64,000 bases of DNA, taken from the NCBI RefSeq assembly GCF_001083785.1, contig NZ_LAVL01000010.1, positions 52,607 through 116,606 on the forward strand, given 5' to 3'. The position numbers and the translations under genes are program-made. The notes beneath the pieces were generated by a model. That model worked only from the letters and a program-made list of their open reading frames with translations, was not told the origin of the DNA and searched no databases. Shown here piece by piece: positions 12,042 through 20,033 of the stretch. Position 1 is the first letter of the stretch. Each line of letters begins with the position of its first letter. Source of the stretch: Nonomuraea sp. SBT364 (GTDB lineage Bacteria > Actinomycetota > Actinomycetes > Streptosporangiales > Streptosporangiaceae).

Positions 12042-12733
12042 GAGTAGGACCTCCTGTGGTCGGGCGAGGGGATGGTCGCCCCGCGGTACTCGACCGGGAT
12101 GCCGCCCAGCGGGTAGTCCTTGCGCTGGGGGTGACCGTCCCAGTCGTCCGGCATCATGATCCGGGTCAGGCCCGGGTGGCCGTCGTAGACGATCCCGAAG
12201 AAGTCGTACGCCTCCCGCTCGTGCCAGTCGTGGCCCGGGAAGACGCCGACGGTCGAGGGGATGTGCGGGTCGCCGTCGGGGCAGCTCGTCTCGACGCGGA
12301 CGCGCCGGTTGTGGGTGATCGAGCACAGGTGGATGACCGAGTGCAGCTCCTCGCCCGTCAGGTGCGGGTAGTGCACGCCGGAGACGCCCAGCGACAGTTC
12401 GAAGCGCAGCGCCGGGTCGTCGCGCAGCTTCTGGCAGACCTCGACCAGGCGCTCCCGCTTGACGTGCAGGGTCAGCTCGCCCCGGTCGACGACCACGCGC
12501 TCGATGGCGTCGTCGAGGTCGAGGGCGTCGACGAGCTCGTCGAAGTAGCCCCCGTACGGACGCGGCGTGGAGATCTGCGGCGCGCGGCGGACGACGAGCC
12601 CGCCGTAGCCGGAGGTGTCGCCGGTGTCGGCGGCGCCGAACATGCCGCGCCGGGCCACGGGCGCCTCGGGGGTCTTGGCGACCTCGGGCACCTCGGCGCC
12701 GGGGACCTCGGGCAGGTTGTCGGGGGAGGTCAC
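12038..12733 (-). CDS. nuoC: NADH-quinone oxidoreductase subunit C
   Basis: The 231-residue 30-kDa-type subunit has the signature [14 protein letters not shown] near residue 190. The first 60 residues are a proline- and glutamate-rich extension before the conserved fold. The GTG start at 12733 overlaps the nuoB stop. Confidence 0.94.
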   Translation of the reverse strand: MTSPDNLPEVPGAEVPEVAKTPEAPVARRGMFGAADTGDTSGYGGLVVRRAPQISTPRPYGGYFDELVDALDLDDAIERVVVDRGELTLHVKRERLVEVCQKLRDDPALRFELSLGVSGVHYPHLTGEELHSVIHLCSITHNRRVRVETSCPDGDPHIPSTVGVFPGHDWHEREAYDFFGIVYDGHPGLTRIMMPDDWDGHPQRKDYPLGGIPVEYRGATIPSPDHRRSYS

Positions 12734-13281
12734 TTGGCGGCCCCTTGGTCGATCAGCGGCAGCGTGCGCAGCGCCCTGAGCTCGAGCGCGTCGATCTGCT
12801 TGGCACGATGCGCGCCGAACTTCATGTTCTGGATCTTGTCGTGCAGCTTGACGATCGCGTCGATGAGCATCTCGGGCCGCGGCGGGCAGCCGGGCAGGTA
12901 GATGTCGACCGGCACGACGTGGTCCACGCCCTGCACGATGGCGTAGTTGTTGAACATGCCGCCGCTGGAGGCGCACACGCCCATGGCGATGACCCACTTG
13001 GGCTCGGCCATCTGGTCGTAGATCTGGCGCAGCACCGGGGCCATCTTCTGCGACACGCGCCCGGCGACGATCATCAGGTCGGCCTGCCGGGGAGACGCCG
13101 AAGCGCGCTCCATGCCGAAGCGCGCCAGGTCGTAGTGGGGGCCACCGGTGGCCATCAGCTCGATGGCGCAACAGGCGAGGCCGAAGGTGGCCGGCCATAC
13201 GGAGTTCTTGCGCGCCCACCCCGCGGCCTGCTCGACCGTGCTGAGGATGAACCCGCTGGGGAGTTTCTCTTCAAGTCCCAT
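12730..13281 (-). CDS. nuoB: NADH-quinone oxidoreductase subunit B (cluster N2)
   Basis: The 183-residue subunit binds cluster N2, the last electron donor to menaquinone. Its ligands are visible as the tandem cysteines in LACCAIELM (residues 37-38), Cys103 in GVCASSGG and Cys132 in LPGCPPRPE. The ATG at 13281 follows the nuoA stop by two bases; the longer open frame upstream overlaps nuoA and is rejected. Confidence 0.97.
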   Translation of the reverse strand: MGLEEKLPSGFILSTVEQAAGWARKNSVWPATFGLACCAIELMATGGPHYDLARFGMERASASPRQADLMIVAGRVSQKMAPVLRQIYDQMAEPKWVIAMGVCASSGGMFNNYAIVQGVDHVVPVDIYLPGCPPRPEMLIDAIVKLHDKIQNMKFGAHRAKQIDALELRALRTLPLIDQGAAK

Positions 13282-13283
13282 TT

Positions 13284-13679
13284 TCAGTCCCAGTCCAGAC
13301 CCTTGCGGCGCCACACGTACGCGTAGGCCACGAGCACGGTGACGATGAACAGCAGCATCTCGACGAGCGCGAACACCCCGAGACCGGAGGAGATCACGCT
13401 GCCCGCGTCGTTGTGGAGCGGAGCGAACGAGACCGCCCACGGGTACAGGAAGATGATCTCGATGTCGAAGACGATGAAGAGCATCGCCGTGATCATGTAT
13501 TTGAGCGGGAACCGTCCGCCACCGACCGGCTGGGGCGTCGGCTCGATGCCGCATTCGTAGGCGTCAAGCTTGGCGCGGTTCCAGCGCTTGGGACCGGTGA
13601 AGGGGGCGATGGCGACCGACATGATCGCGAAGCCCCCCGCGAGAACGGCGAGCACCAGGATGGGCACGTAAAGGTCCAT
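13284..13679 (-). CDS. nuoA: NADH-quinone oxidoreductase subunit A
   Basis: A 131-residue three-helix membrane subunit and the first nuo gene. The conserved loop AYECGIEP follows the first helix, and [13 protein letters not shown] lies in the second. A strong ribosome-binding site GGAGGAGG precedes the ATG. Only 67 bases separate it from menJ upstream, with no clear terminator, so menJ and nuo probably share transcripts. Confidence 0.96.
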   Translation of the reverse strand: MDLYVPILVLAVLAGGFAIMSVAIAPFTGPKRWNRAKLDAYECGIEPTPQPVGGGRFPLKYMITAMLFIVFDIEIIFLYPWAVSFAPLHNDAGSVISSGLGVFALVEMLLFIVTVLVAYAYVWRRKGLDWD

Positions 13680-13746
13680 CGCTACGCCTCCTCCGGAGTC
13701 GCCGCGCGCGCGGGCGCGCAGCCTGATCTATGGGTGGGTGTGGGAA

Positions 13747-14991
13747 TCATGCTCGTGGCGCGACCTTCGAGAGTGCGTTGATGATCTTGTCCGACGCATC
13801 GCCTCGCCGGTCGGTGAGATTACCAAGGAGTTTGAGCGCGAAGCGCATCAGCCTCGGGTGGGGAAGCCCGTGCCTGGTGCCGAAGCTCATCACACCCGGC
13901 TTCCCGATTGCCTCCACGAACAACCTGCCCAGCGTGAAATATCCGCCATAGGCGTCTTTCAACGTCTGAGGATACGTGCGCAGGACACGTTCTCGCTGCG
14001 CCGGCGTGGTGCCCTTGAGGGCCTTGGCGACGACCTCGGCGGCGATCTCACCGGTTTCCATGGCGTAGGCGATGCCCTCGCCGTTGAACGGGTTGATCGA
14101 TCCGCCGGAGTCGCCGGCGAGCAGGAGGCCGCGCGTGTAGTGCGGCTGCCGGTTGAAGGCCATCGGGAGCGCGGCGCCGCGGATGGGCGCCGTCATGTTC
14201 TCCTCGGTGAAGCCCCACTCGGCGGGCATGGACCGGCACCACCGCTTGAGCAGGTCGCGGTAGTCGATGTTCTTGAAGTGGGCGCTGGTGTTGAGCAGCC
14301 CGAGCCCCACGTTGGCGGTGCCGTCGCCGACGCCGAACACCCAGCCGTAGCCGGGCAGCAGCGTCTGGTCGTCCCACAGCTCCAGCCACGTCTCCAGGTA
14401 GTCGTCGTCGTGGCGCGGGCTGGTGAAGTAGGTGCGCACGGCCACGCCCATCGGGCGGTCCTCGCGTTTGTGCAGCCCCATGCCGAGGGCCAGCCGGGTG
14501 CTGTTGCCGTCGGCCGCCACGACCAGCCGGCCGCGGTGGATCGCGCCGTCCTTGGTGGTGACGCCGACGATGTGACCGCTGCGGTCGTCGAGGACCGGCC
14601 CGGTGACGGTGACGCCCTCCATCAGGCGCGCGCCGGCCTTGACCGCGTGCGCGGCCAGGATCTGGTCGAAGTCCTGGCGGGTCCGTACGAGACCGAAGTC
14701 GGGGAAGCGCTCCAGCTTGGGCCAGTCGAGCTCGAAGCGCAGGCCGCCGCCGACGACGCGCAGGCCCTTGTTGCGCACCCAGCCGGGGGCGTCGACGTCG
14801 ATGCCCATGTTGAGGAGCTGCTTGACGGCGCGCGGGGTCAGGCCGTCGCCGCAGACCTTCTCCCGGGGGAAGCGGGTCTTCTCCAGCACCAGCACGTCGA
14901 GGCCGGCCCGGGCCAGGTAGAAGGCGGTCGCGGATCCGGCGGGACCGGCGCCGACGACGATGACGTCAGCGTCAACTGCTGGCACGGTCAC
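13747..14991 (-). CDS. menJ: Geranylgeranyl-reductase family flavoprotein, likely menaquinone side-chain reductase
   Basis: The 414-residue FAD-dependent oxidoreductase opens with the dinucleotide-binding motif VIVVGAGPAGSATA (about residues 10-23) and carries the second FAD motif LLLAGDSGGSINPFNGEGI in the middle. The family reduces isoprenoid double bonds. Its place between menG and nuoA fits the mycobacterial MenJ role of saturating one isoprene unit of menaquinone. The substrate is inferred from context; a geranylgeranyl-lipid substrate is the alternative. A Rex operator lies 60 bases upstream. Confidence 0.82.
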   Translation of the reverse strand: MTVPAVDADVIVVGAGPAGSATAFYLARAGLDVLVLEKTRFPREKVCGDGLTPRAVKQLLNMGIDVDAPGWVRNKGLRVVGGGLRFELDWPKLERFPDFGLVRTRQDFDQILAAHAVKAGARLMEGVTVTGPVLDDRSGHIVGVTTKDGAIHRGRLVVAADGNSTRLALGMGLHKREDRPMGVAVRTYFTSPRHDDDYLETWLELWDDQTLLPGYGWVFGVGDGTANVGLGLLNTSAHFKNIDYRDLLKRWCRSMPAEWGFTEENMTAPIRGAALPMAFNRQPHYTRGLLLAGDSGGSINPFNGEGIAYAMETGEIAAEVVAKALKGTTPAQRERVLRTYPQTLKDAYGGYFTLGRLFVEAIGKPGVMSFGTRHGLPHPRLMRFALKLLGNLTDRRGDASDKIINALSKVAPRA

Positions 14992-15051
14992 TGGACTGTC
15001 CTGTCCTACACACGCGAAGGCCTGGCCTCGGGGTGTCTCGCCTTCGTTCCT

Positions 15052-15069
15052 TTGTGAACCCCTTCACAA
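15052..15069. promoter_or_regulatory. Rex operator (ROP) upstream of menJ-nuo
   Basis: The sequence TTGTGAACCCCTTCACAA is a perfect 7+7 inverted repeat with a 4-base centre and matches the Rex operator consensus. It lies 61 bases before the menJ start. A TAGACT hexamer (minus strand, 15084-15089) sits just upstream and could be the -10 box. A rex gene is in this window at 34129-34806. Repression at low NADH/NAD+ is expected from Rex biology. Confidence 0.88.
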
Positions 15070-15140
15070 ACTTGTCGGCCCGCAGTCTAACCCTTTTCCT
15101 GGACAAAGTGGCAGCCGGGGGGCCGTCAGAGCCTAGTAGA

Positions 15141-15857
15141 TCACGTGGCCTTGAAGGCGCGGTGCATGGCCACGATCCCCAAGTCGAGGTTGCGCCAGGC
15201 CACCCGCCGCCAGCCCGCCTCCTGGATGGTGCGCGCCAGCGTCGGCTGGTCCGGCCAGTCGCGGATCGACTCGGCCAGATATTCATAGGAATCGTCGTTG
15301 GAGCCGAAAATCTTGGCCACCTTGGGCAGCAGCCGCATCAGATATTCGCGATAGATCATGTCGAAGGGCGCGAACGTCACATGCGAGAACTCAAGGATCA
15401 CCAGCCGCCCTCCCGGTTTGGTCACCCGCAGCATCTCGCGCAGTGCCTCGCCGGTGTCGTGCACGTTGCGCAACGCCACCGAGATCGTCACCGCGTCGAA
15501 CACGTCGTCGGCGAACGGCAGCCGCATCGCGTCGCCCGCGATGAACGGCACCCCCTCCCCCGTGAGCGCGTTACGGCCGCGCCGGCGCACCCCGGTCTGC
15601 AGCATGCCGAGCGAGAAGTCGGAGGCGATCGCCCGCGCGCCCAGCGTCGTGAAGGTGTCGGTGGAGGTGCCGGTGCCCGCGCCCAGGTCGAGCACGACCT
15701 CGCCGGGACCTGCGTCGACCGCCGCCGCGACGGCCTTGCGCCACACCCTGACCTGGCCCATCGAGATCACGTCGTTGACGAGGTCGTAGCGCCGGGCGGT
15801 GCGATCGAACATCGCGGCGACCTCGCCAGGCTGCTTGTCCAACTGAGCTCGCGTCAT
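15141..15857 (-). CDS. menG: Demethylmenaquinone methyltransferase
   Basis: The 238-residue SAM-dependent methyltransferase carries out the last methylation of menaquinone. The UbiE/MenG family signature is clear: [18 protein letters not shown] at the N-terminus, the SAM-binding motif [12 protein letters not shown], and the [22 protein letters not shown] segment. The ATG at 15857 gives the normal N-terminus [14 protein letters not shown]; an upstream GTG adds 11 residues with no support. It lies 149 bases before menJ on the same strand. Confidence 0.93.
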   Translation of the reverse strand: MTRAQLDKQPGEVAAMFDRTARRYDLVNDVISMGQVRVWRKAVAAAVDAGPGEVVLDLGAGTGTSTDTFTTLGARAIASDFSLGMLQTGVRRRGRNALTGEGVPFIAGDAMRLPFADDVFDAVTISVALRNVHDTGEALREMLRVTKPGGRLVILEFSHVTFAPFDMIYREYLMRLLPKVAKIFGSNDDSYEYLAESIRDWPDQPTLARTIQEAGWRRVAWRNLDLGIVAMHRAFKAT

Positions 15858-15936
15858 GGCGACCAGCCTAGGGCCATTCCCGACAATCAACGGAAAGTAG
15901 CGGCACGACTACATTCAGTCTGCTAAGAATTGGCAA

Positions 15937-17142
15937 ATGCTTGCCCGAGTCGCCCTTGCGGCGATCATCGCAGCGGCCCCCACCGCGCACCCTCGCGTGG
16001 TCTCGGCCAACCCTGTCGACAACACCCCGCACGTCCTGGACGGCATCGTCAACGCCATCACGCTCGTGGGCGGCACCGTGGTGGTCGGCGGCTCGTTCTC
16101 GGCGGTCGCCGACGCGACCAGGACCACCACCTACCGGCGGGACAACCTGTTCGCCTACGACCTGCGGACCGGGCGCGTGCTGCCCCGCTTCTCCCCCGAG
16201 GTGGGCGGGACCGTGCACAGCCTGGCCGCCGGCGACGAGGGGACCGTCTACGTCGGCGGCGACTTCCACGAGGTCGACGGCCACCGCGCCAGGTCGCTGG
16301 CCCGGCTGCACCTCACCACCGGGCAGCCGGTGCGCTCGTTCCGCCCCGCCGTCTCCGGCGGCGCCGTCGCCACACTGGCCAGGCAGGGCGGGCACCTCTA
16401 CGCCGGCGGCGACTTCACCCGGCCGCGCACCGCGCTGGCCCGGCTCGACCCCACGACCGGCCGGGCCGACCCCGCCTTCGACATCACGCCGGGAGATCCG
16501 CTCACCAGGAAGGTCAAGGTGCACGCCATCGCCGCCACGGCCGACCGGCTGGCCGTCGACGGCAACTTCACCACGCTCGGCGGGCAGTCCCGGCCGCAGA
16601 TCGGGCTGATCGACATCGGCGGCCCCGAGGCCGGGGTCGCCCCGTGGCGGACCGACGCGTACACCGGCAAGTGCATGGACGCCTTTCCCTGGTACGTGCG
16701 CGGCCTGGACTTCGCGCCCGACGGGAGCTACTTCGTGGTCGTCACCACCGGCGGGCCCCGGCGCGGGCTGTGCGACAGCGCGGCCAGGTTCGAGACCTAC
16801 CGCACCACCCAGGGCGCCAAGCCCACCTGGATCAACAGGACGGGCGGCGACTCGCTCTACGCGGTGTCGGTGACGGGCAGCGCGGTCTACGTGGGAGGGC
16901 ATCTGCGCTGGCTGGACAATCCGCTGGGCCACGACTCGGCCGGGCGGGGGGCGGTGCCGCGCGAGGGCATCGGGGCCATTCATCCACGGACGGGAAAGGC
17001 GCTCAGTTGGAATCCGGGCCGCGAGCGCGGGATCGGCGTCAAGGCTTTTCAGGCGAACGACAGAGGACTACTAGTCGGTAGCGACACAACCCGACTCGGG
17101 CGGGAGTACCATGCCCGGATTGGCATGTTCCCTCTGCCCTAG
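15937..17142 (+). CDS. Secreted delta-60-repeat / beta-propeller-like protein
   Basis: The 401-residue protein has a signal peptide (about residues 1-24, cleaved near VSA-NP). The rest is built of repeats ending in aromatic GG-motifs (VVGGSF, YVGGDF, YAGGDF, VDGNF, YVGGHL), the pattern of delta-60 / DUF5122 propeller blades. The function is unknown; a cell-surface or extracellular binding role is plausible. It diverges from menG. No strong ribosome-binding site is visible before the ATG. Its TAG stop overlaps the stop of the opposite-strand gene in a shared CTAG. Confidence 0.78.
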   Translation: MLARVALAAIIAAAPTAHPRVVSANPVDNTPHVLDGIVNAITLVGGTVVVGGSFSAVADATRTTTYRRDNLFAYDLRTGRVLPRFSPEVGGTVHSLAAGDEGTVYVGGDFHEVDGHRARSLARLHLTTGQPVRSFRPAVSGGAVATLARQGGHLYAGGDFTRPRTALARLDPTTGRADPAFDITPGDPLTRKVKVHAIAATADRLAVDGNFTTLGGQSRPQIGLIDIGGPEAGVAPWRTDAYTGKCMDAFPWYVRGLDFAPDGSYFVVVTTGGPRRGLCDSAARFETYRTTQGAKPTWINRTGGDSLYAVSVTGSAVYVGGHLRWLDNPLGHDSAGRGAVPREGIGAIHPRTGKALSWNPGRERGIGVKAFQANDRGLLVGSDTTRLGREYHARIGMFPLP

Positions 17143-17357
17143 TCGCCCTGCGGCTTGGCGCGGTCGATCCTGCCGCTGATGCGCGCGCTCATGGCGTCGC
17201 GCTGCTTGGACAGCAGGACGTAGCTGGCGAGGCCGCTCAGCGCGAACGCGGCGACGAGCAGGACCAGCATGTTTGACAGGCCTAGCAGCCAGAGCACACC
17301 GAAGGCGACGGCGAACAGGCCGATCCGGGACAACGTGTAAACGAGAACGGGATGCAC
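17139..17357 (-). CDS. Small DUF4229-type membrane protein
   Basis: The 72-residue protein has two hydrophobic helices (about residues 4-22 and 26-46) followed by a basic tail ending RISGRIDRAKPQGD. This matches the DUF4229 family of small actinobacterial membrane proteins, whose function is unknown. The GTG at 17357 is chosen because codons upstream are not protein-like; a longer frame to 17681 crosses the AT-rich leader of the next gene. It is convergent with the propeller gene and divergent from the BldC-like gene. Confidence 0.7.
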   Translation of the reverse strand: MHPVLVYTLSRIGLFAVAFGVLWLLGLSNMLVLLVAAFALSGLASYVLLSKQRDAMSARISGRIDRAKPQGD

Positions 17358-17432
17358 GCGTTCGAGATTACTCGCCCCATGCTTCCGGTCGCTCTTCGCA
17401 TCGGGCACGAGCGCTGCTACTGTGCCCAGTAA

Positions 17433-17477
17433 GGGTGTTTCGTAAAGAAACACCCACGAGAGCCCCAAAGAGGCTCT
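17433..17477. promoter_or_regulatory. Two tandem hairpins in the leader of the BldC-like gene
   Basis: A perfect 9-bp inverted repeat GGGTGTTTC / GAAACACCC with a 5-base loop occupies 17433-17455. It is followed at 17459-17477 by a 6-bp stem AGAGCC / GGCTCT with a 7-base loop. Both lie 140-180 bases upstream of the BldC-like start, in an unusually AT-rich region that also contains TATAAC and GATAAA pockets. They could be transcript hairpins, an operator pair or a terminator against read-in. Confidence 0.55.
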
Positions 17478-17614
17478 ATCATATAACAATCGGGCAGTCA
17501 GCTGATAACAACCCGTGATCTTTGTAGAAAACCACGGATAAATCAGGCTTCGCTCGACACACTGGTTACCTGTCCGCCCGCTGGCAGGAAGCGGGATGCG
17601 AGGGGGAGAGATTG

Positions 17615-17836
17615 GTGGAGAGTAGCAGCGAGCGTCTGCTGACCCCAGGAGAGGTTGCCGCCCTCTTCCGGGTAGACCCAAAGACGGTTACGCGCTGGGC
17701 TGCGGCAGGCCGCATCAGCAGTATCCGCACCCCCGGAGGGCACCGGCGCTTCCGTGAATCGGAAGTGCACGCCCTTCTTCGAGGCGAGGACGTTCTGACG
17801 GCCGACAGGCCGGCCGGGGAGTCCCCGCGTGTTTGA
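17615..17836 (+). CDS. bldC: BldC-like MerR-type DNA-binding protein
   Basis: The 73-residue protein is essentially a single winged helix-turn-helix domain. LLTPGEVAALFRVDPKTVTR, followed by WAAAGRISSIRTPGGHRRF, closely follows Streptomyces BldC, a developmental regulator that binds DNA as asymmetric head-to-tail oligomers. GTG at 17615 is preferred over TTG at 17612 because the GGGGGAGAG ribosome-binding site at 17602-17610 is better spaced. The C-terminal tail (ADRPAGESPRV) is slightly longer than in Streptomyces. It is probably transcribed alone. Confidence 0.88.
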   Translation: MESSSERLLTPGEVAALFRVDPKTVTRWAAAGRISSIRTPGGHRRFRESEVHALLRGEDVLTADRPAGESPRV

Positions 17837-17848
17837 CGTACCGTCCAG

Positions 17849-17877
17849 TCGGTGATCCTGCCAGCCAGGATCACCGA
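17849..17877 (+). terminator. Hairpin terminator after the BldC-like gene
   Basis: A perfect 12-bp stem (TCGGTGATCCTG / CAGGATCACCGA) with a 5-base loop begins 12 bases after the stop codon. There is no T-run, as is usual for high-GC actinobacteria. Confidence 0.75.
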
Positions 17878-17885
17878 GACGGCGT

Positions 17886-17950
17886 GCTCGCCGGCTCATC
17901 CGTACGGCGAGCGCGGGAAGGCGCCATCCGCCGACCGTGGCTGGCGCCTT
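17886..17950. terminator. Two further hairpins between convergent genes
   Basis: An 8-bp stem GCTCGCCG / CGGCGAGC lies at 17886-17912. A 9-bp stem AAGGCGCCA / TGGCGCCTT lies at 17918-17950, ending 16 bases from the stop of the minus-strand gene at 17967. Together with the hairpin at 17849 they fill the gap between convergent genes and probably act as terminators on both strands. Confidence 0.55.
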
Positions 17951-17966
17951 GGCCGGCACCTGCTCC

Positions 17967-18209
17967 TCAGTCGCCGTCCTGGTCGGCCTTGAACGCCAGG
18001 AACTCCCGCTCCAGGTCGTCGTTCTCCTCCGCCCAGCGGCGCTGCCGCTCGGCCGCCTCCTCCTCGGTCAACGACTCCTGCAACCACTCGTCGTAACCGG
18101 GTTCGCCGGGCTCCACCTCGACATACGCGTTCCCGATCAGGCGCCCGTCTTCGCTGGCCAGGCTCTGCGGCACGCGCAGGGTCCCGTCAGCGAGCCGGAT
18201 GACGTACAT
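17967..18209 (-). CDS. Small acidic protein of unknown function
   Basis: The 80-residue protein is strongly acidic. It starts with a short beta-rich segment (MYVIRLADGTLRVPQSL) and continues into a helical, glutamate-rich half. No family is recognised. It starts 10 bases after the metallopeptidase stop codon on the same strand and is almost certainly cotranscribed with it. A role as partner or inhibitor of the very basic peptidase is possible but unproven. Confidence 0.65.
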   Translation of the reverse strand: MYVIRLADGTLRVPQSLASEDGRLIGNAYVEVEPGEPGYDEWLQESLTEEEAAERQRRWAEENDDLEREFLAFKADQDGD

Positions 18210-18219
18210 GGCCGATCAC

Positions 18220-19311
18220 CTAGATTCCGTAGCGCCGGTTGAAGAACAGCATGACGTCGAGCGCCATCCGCGTGTTGCCGCCGAGCATGTCGACCAGCGC
18301 GGGACGCTGCCGCGAGGCGATGGCCGCGAACGCGTCGGCGAAGAACTCCTTGCGGCCCAGCCCTCCCCCCTGACGGTGGAACGACGACGCCAGCAGCGGC
18401 GTGACCCTCTCGAACAGTGCCACGAACTCCGGCGTGTCCGACACCCAGACGCCGAACACCGAATCGATGTCGTCGATCGCGTGCCCGACCTCGTGCATCA
18501 TCACGTCCGGCGTGGGCGACGGCCGATCGCCCACCACGACCTTCCGATCCCCGTACGCCCCGGCGCACACGTCCCAGGTCGCCCGGCCCGACGGCAGCGG
18601 CGCGCCGCGCAGATACGCCATGTCGTCCAGGTCCGGCACGCCGCCCGGTCCGACGTAGATGCCCTCCAGCCCTTCGGCCAGCCGCTCCTTCAGCCGGTCG
18701 GGCAGCCTGGCGAGGCTCTCCACGGCCCGTACGAGATCCGCCGGCGGCGGCCCCTGCCGGGCGTCCCACTGGCGGTGCAGGATCGCCTCCAGCTTCCCGC
18801 AGTGGCGCAGCCCGTCGCCCATCGACGGCATGTCCGGCGGATTCGGCTGCGCCCTGACCCCGCCGCCGTCCAGCTCGAAGTCCTGCCACGTGTACCGCGG
18901 CCGCTCCACGACCGCGGCCTGCCCCCGCTCCCGCTGCCCCCGCCGCGTCTCCCGGACGGCACCCGTCACCTCGCTACGGTCGCCTTCCCAGGACCGTCGC
19001 CCGGCCTCGCCACGGCCGCCTTCCCAGAGGCGGCGGCCCGCGTCACCGCGGTCGCCCTCCCAAGGGCGGCGAGGGGTGCCGGGACGCCCGCTCTCCTGGC
19101 GGCTCTCCCGGGGGCGGTCGCGGCCGGGGCTCTCCGCCTCCCAGGGGGACCGGCCCACCTCACTGTGGCCCCGCCGAGAGGAACCCCGGTCGTTCGACCA
19201 GAAGGACCGATCCGCGTCCTTCGGAGCCTCGGTGCGCCGCGAAAAGAGGTACGACCCGCGCCGCCACCAGCGCCCTCGCCGATGGCGCCCCTTGTCGTTG
19301 GAAATGGCCAT
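18220..19311 (-). CDS. Zincin metallopeptidase-like protein with arginine-rich repeat tail
   Basis: The 363-residue protein has two parts. Residues 1-125 are disordered and very basic, with imperfect repeats of the type RRxWEGDRGEAG. The C-terminal part contains HEVGHAIDD, with zinc-ligand histidines at about 273 and 277 and the catalytic glutamate at 274, and a downstream KEFFADAF segment whose Glu322 could be the third ligand; this spacing resembles lethal-factor-like (ATLF) zincins. No signal peptide is seen. ATG at 19311 (MAISNDKGRH) is preferred over GTG at 19323. Substrate is unknown. Confidence 0.72.
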   Translation of the reverse strand: MAISNDKGRHRRGRWWRRGSYLFSRRTEAPKDADRSFWSNDRGSSRRGHSEVGRSPWEAESPGRDRPRESRQESGRPGTPRRPWEGDRGDAGRRLWEGGRGEAGRRSWEGDRSEVTGAVRETRRGQRERGQAAVVERPRYTWQDFELDGGGVRAQPNPPDMPSMGDGLRHCGKLEAILHRQWDARQGPPPADLVRAVESLARLPDRLKERLAEGLEGIYVGPGGVPDLDDMAYLRGAPLPSGRATWDVCAGAYGDRKVVVGDRPSPTPDVMMHEVGHAIDDIDSVFGVWVSDTPEFVALFERVTPLLASSFHRQGGGLGRKEFFADAFAAIASRQRPALVDMLGGNTRMALDVMLFFNRRYGI

Positions 19312-19434
19312 CGCACCCCTCACCGCCCCATGGCGCCGAATCGTGTTCCACCGTACGACGCTGATCTTCGCCAGTCATCCGAAATGCGACATCAGGTGGC
19401 ACGAACACGCTGAGGATGGCTTACAGTTCGGGGC

Positions 19435-19731
19435 ATGGCAGGTGTCATTGTCGGCCTGGCTCTGCTGGCCTTCTGGCTGTTCTCGTTGTTCGACGTCATC
19501 ACCACCCCCGAGGAAGAGGTCAGGCACTCCCCCAAAGCCGTGTGGCTCATCGTCGTCGCCGTGCTCCCCCTCATCGGCGGCCTGTTCTGGATGATCCGCG
19601 GTCGCCCCCGTCCCATCCAGGAATCGTGGCCCGTGCCGCCCCGCTCCGGCGCCGGCATGCCCAAGGGCCCCGACGACGACCCCGATTTCCTCCGCGAACT
19701 CGACCGTCGCATGCGCGGCGAAGAGAAGTAA
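19435..19731 (+). CDS. PLDc_N-domain small membrane protein
   Basis: The 98-residue protein has two membrane helices (about residues 2-22 and 36-55) separated by DVITTPEEEVRHSPKAVW, the usual form of the phospholipase D-nuclease N-terminal (PLDc_N) domain. No catalytic PLD motif is present, so it is not an enzyme by itself. The C-terminal tail is hydrophilic and charged. It diverges from the metallopeptidase gene and converges with ccsB. Confidence 0.8.
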   Translation: MAGVIVGLALLAFWLFSLFDVITTPEEEVRHSPKAVWLIVVAVLPLIGGLFWMIRGRPRPIQESWPVPPRSGAGMPKGPDDDPDFLRELDRRMRGEEK

Positions 19732-20033
19732 CACCCCCACCGAAACGCCCGTAACCAACTTTCCGGGTAGATCTTTCCGGCGTACGGCTCCCGCCCAGGA
19801 TGACGGTCCTCACCCCTTGGGCGGGCAACCTCTGGGCTCGTAACGGCGCCCCGCCACCACCCGGTCAGCGGCCGTCCCCCTGGAGGCCCCCGAAGCCGCG
19901 AGGCGCCCGAGACGGGCCTTCGCCCCGGCGACGCCCCGGAACGGGCGCGCCTCCTGTGCGTACGGCCCCATCGACCCGGACACGCCCTCCCAGAGCCCCC
20001 TCGCGGATGACGGCCGGGCATCCCTGGGAGGGG
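19732..20033. other. Intergenic region with two hairpins between convergent genes
   Basis: No gene is supported in these 302 bases. An 8-bp stem CCCGCCCA / TGGGCGGG spans 19790-19825 and could stop transcripts from the PLDc_N gene. A 9-bp stem CCCTCCCAG / CTGGGAGGG spans 19985-20032, directly after the ccsB stop on the minus strand, and is the likely end of the cytochrome c maturation operon. Both lack T-runs. Confidence 0.55.

Noticed and set aside
15868..16983. Minus-strand open frame opposite the propeller gene
   Set aside because: Low-complexity Gly/Arg/Val composition; the plus-strand protein has a signal peptide and repeats.
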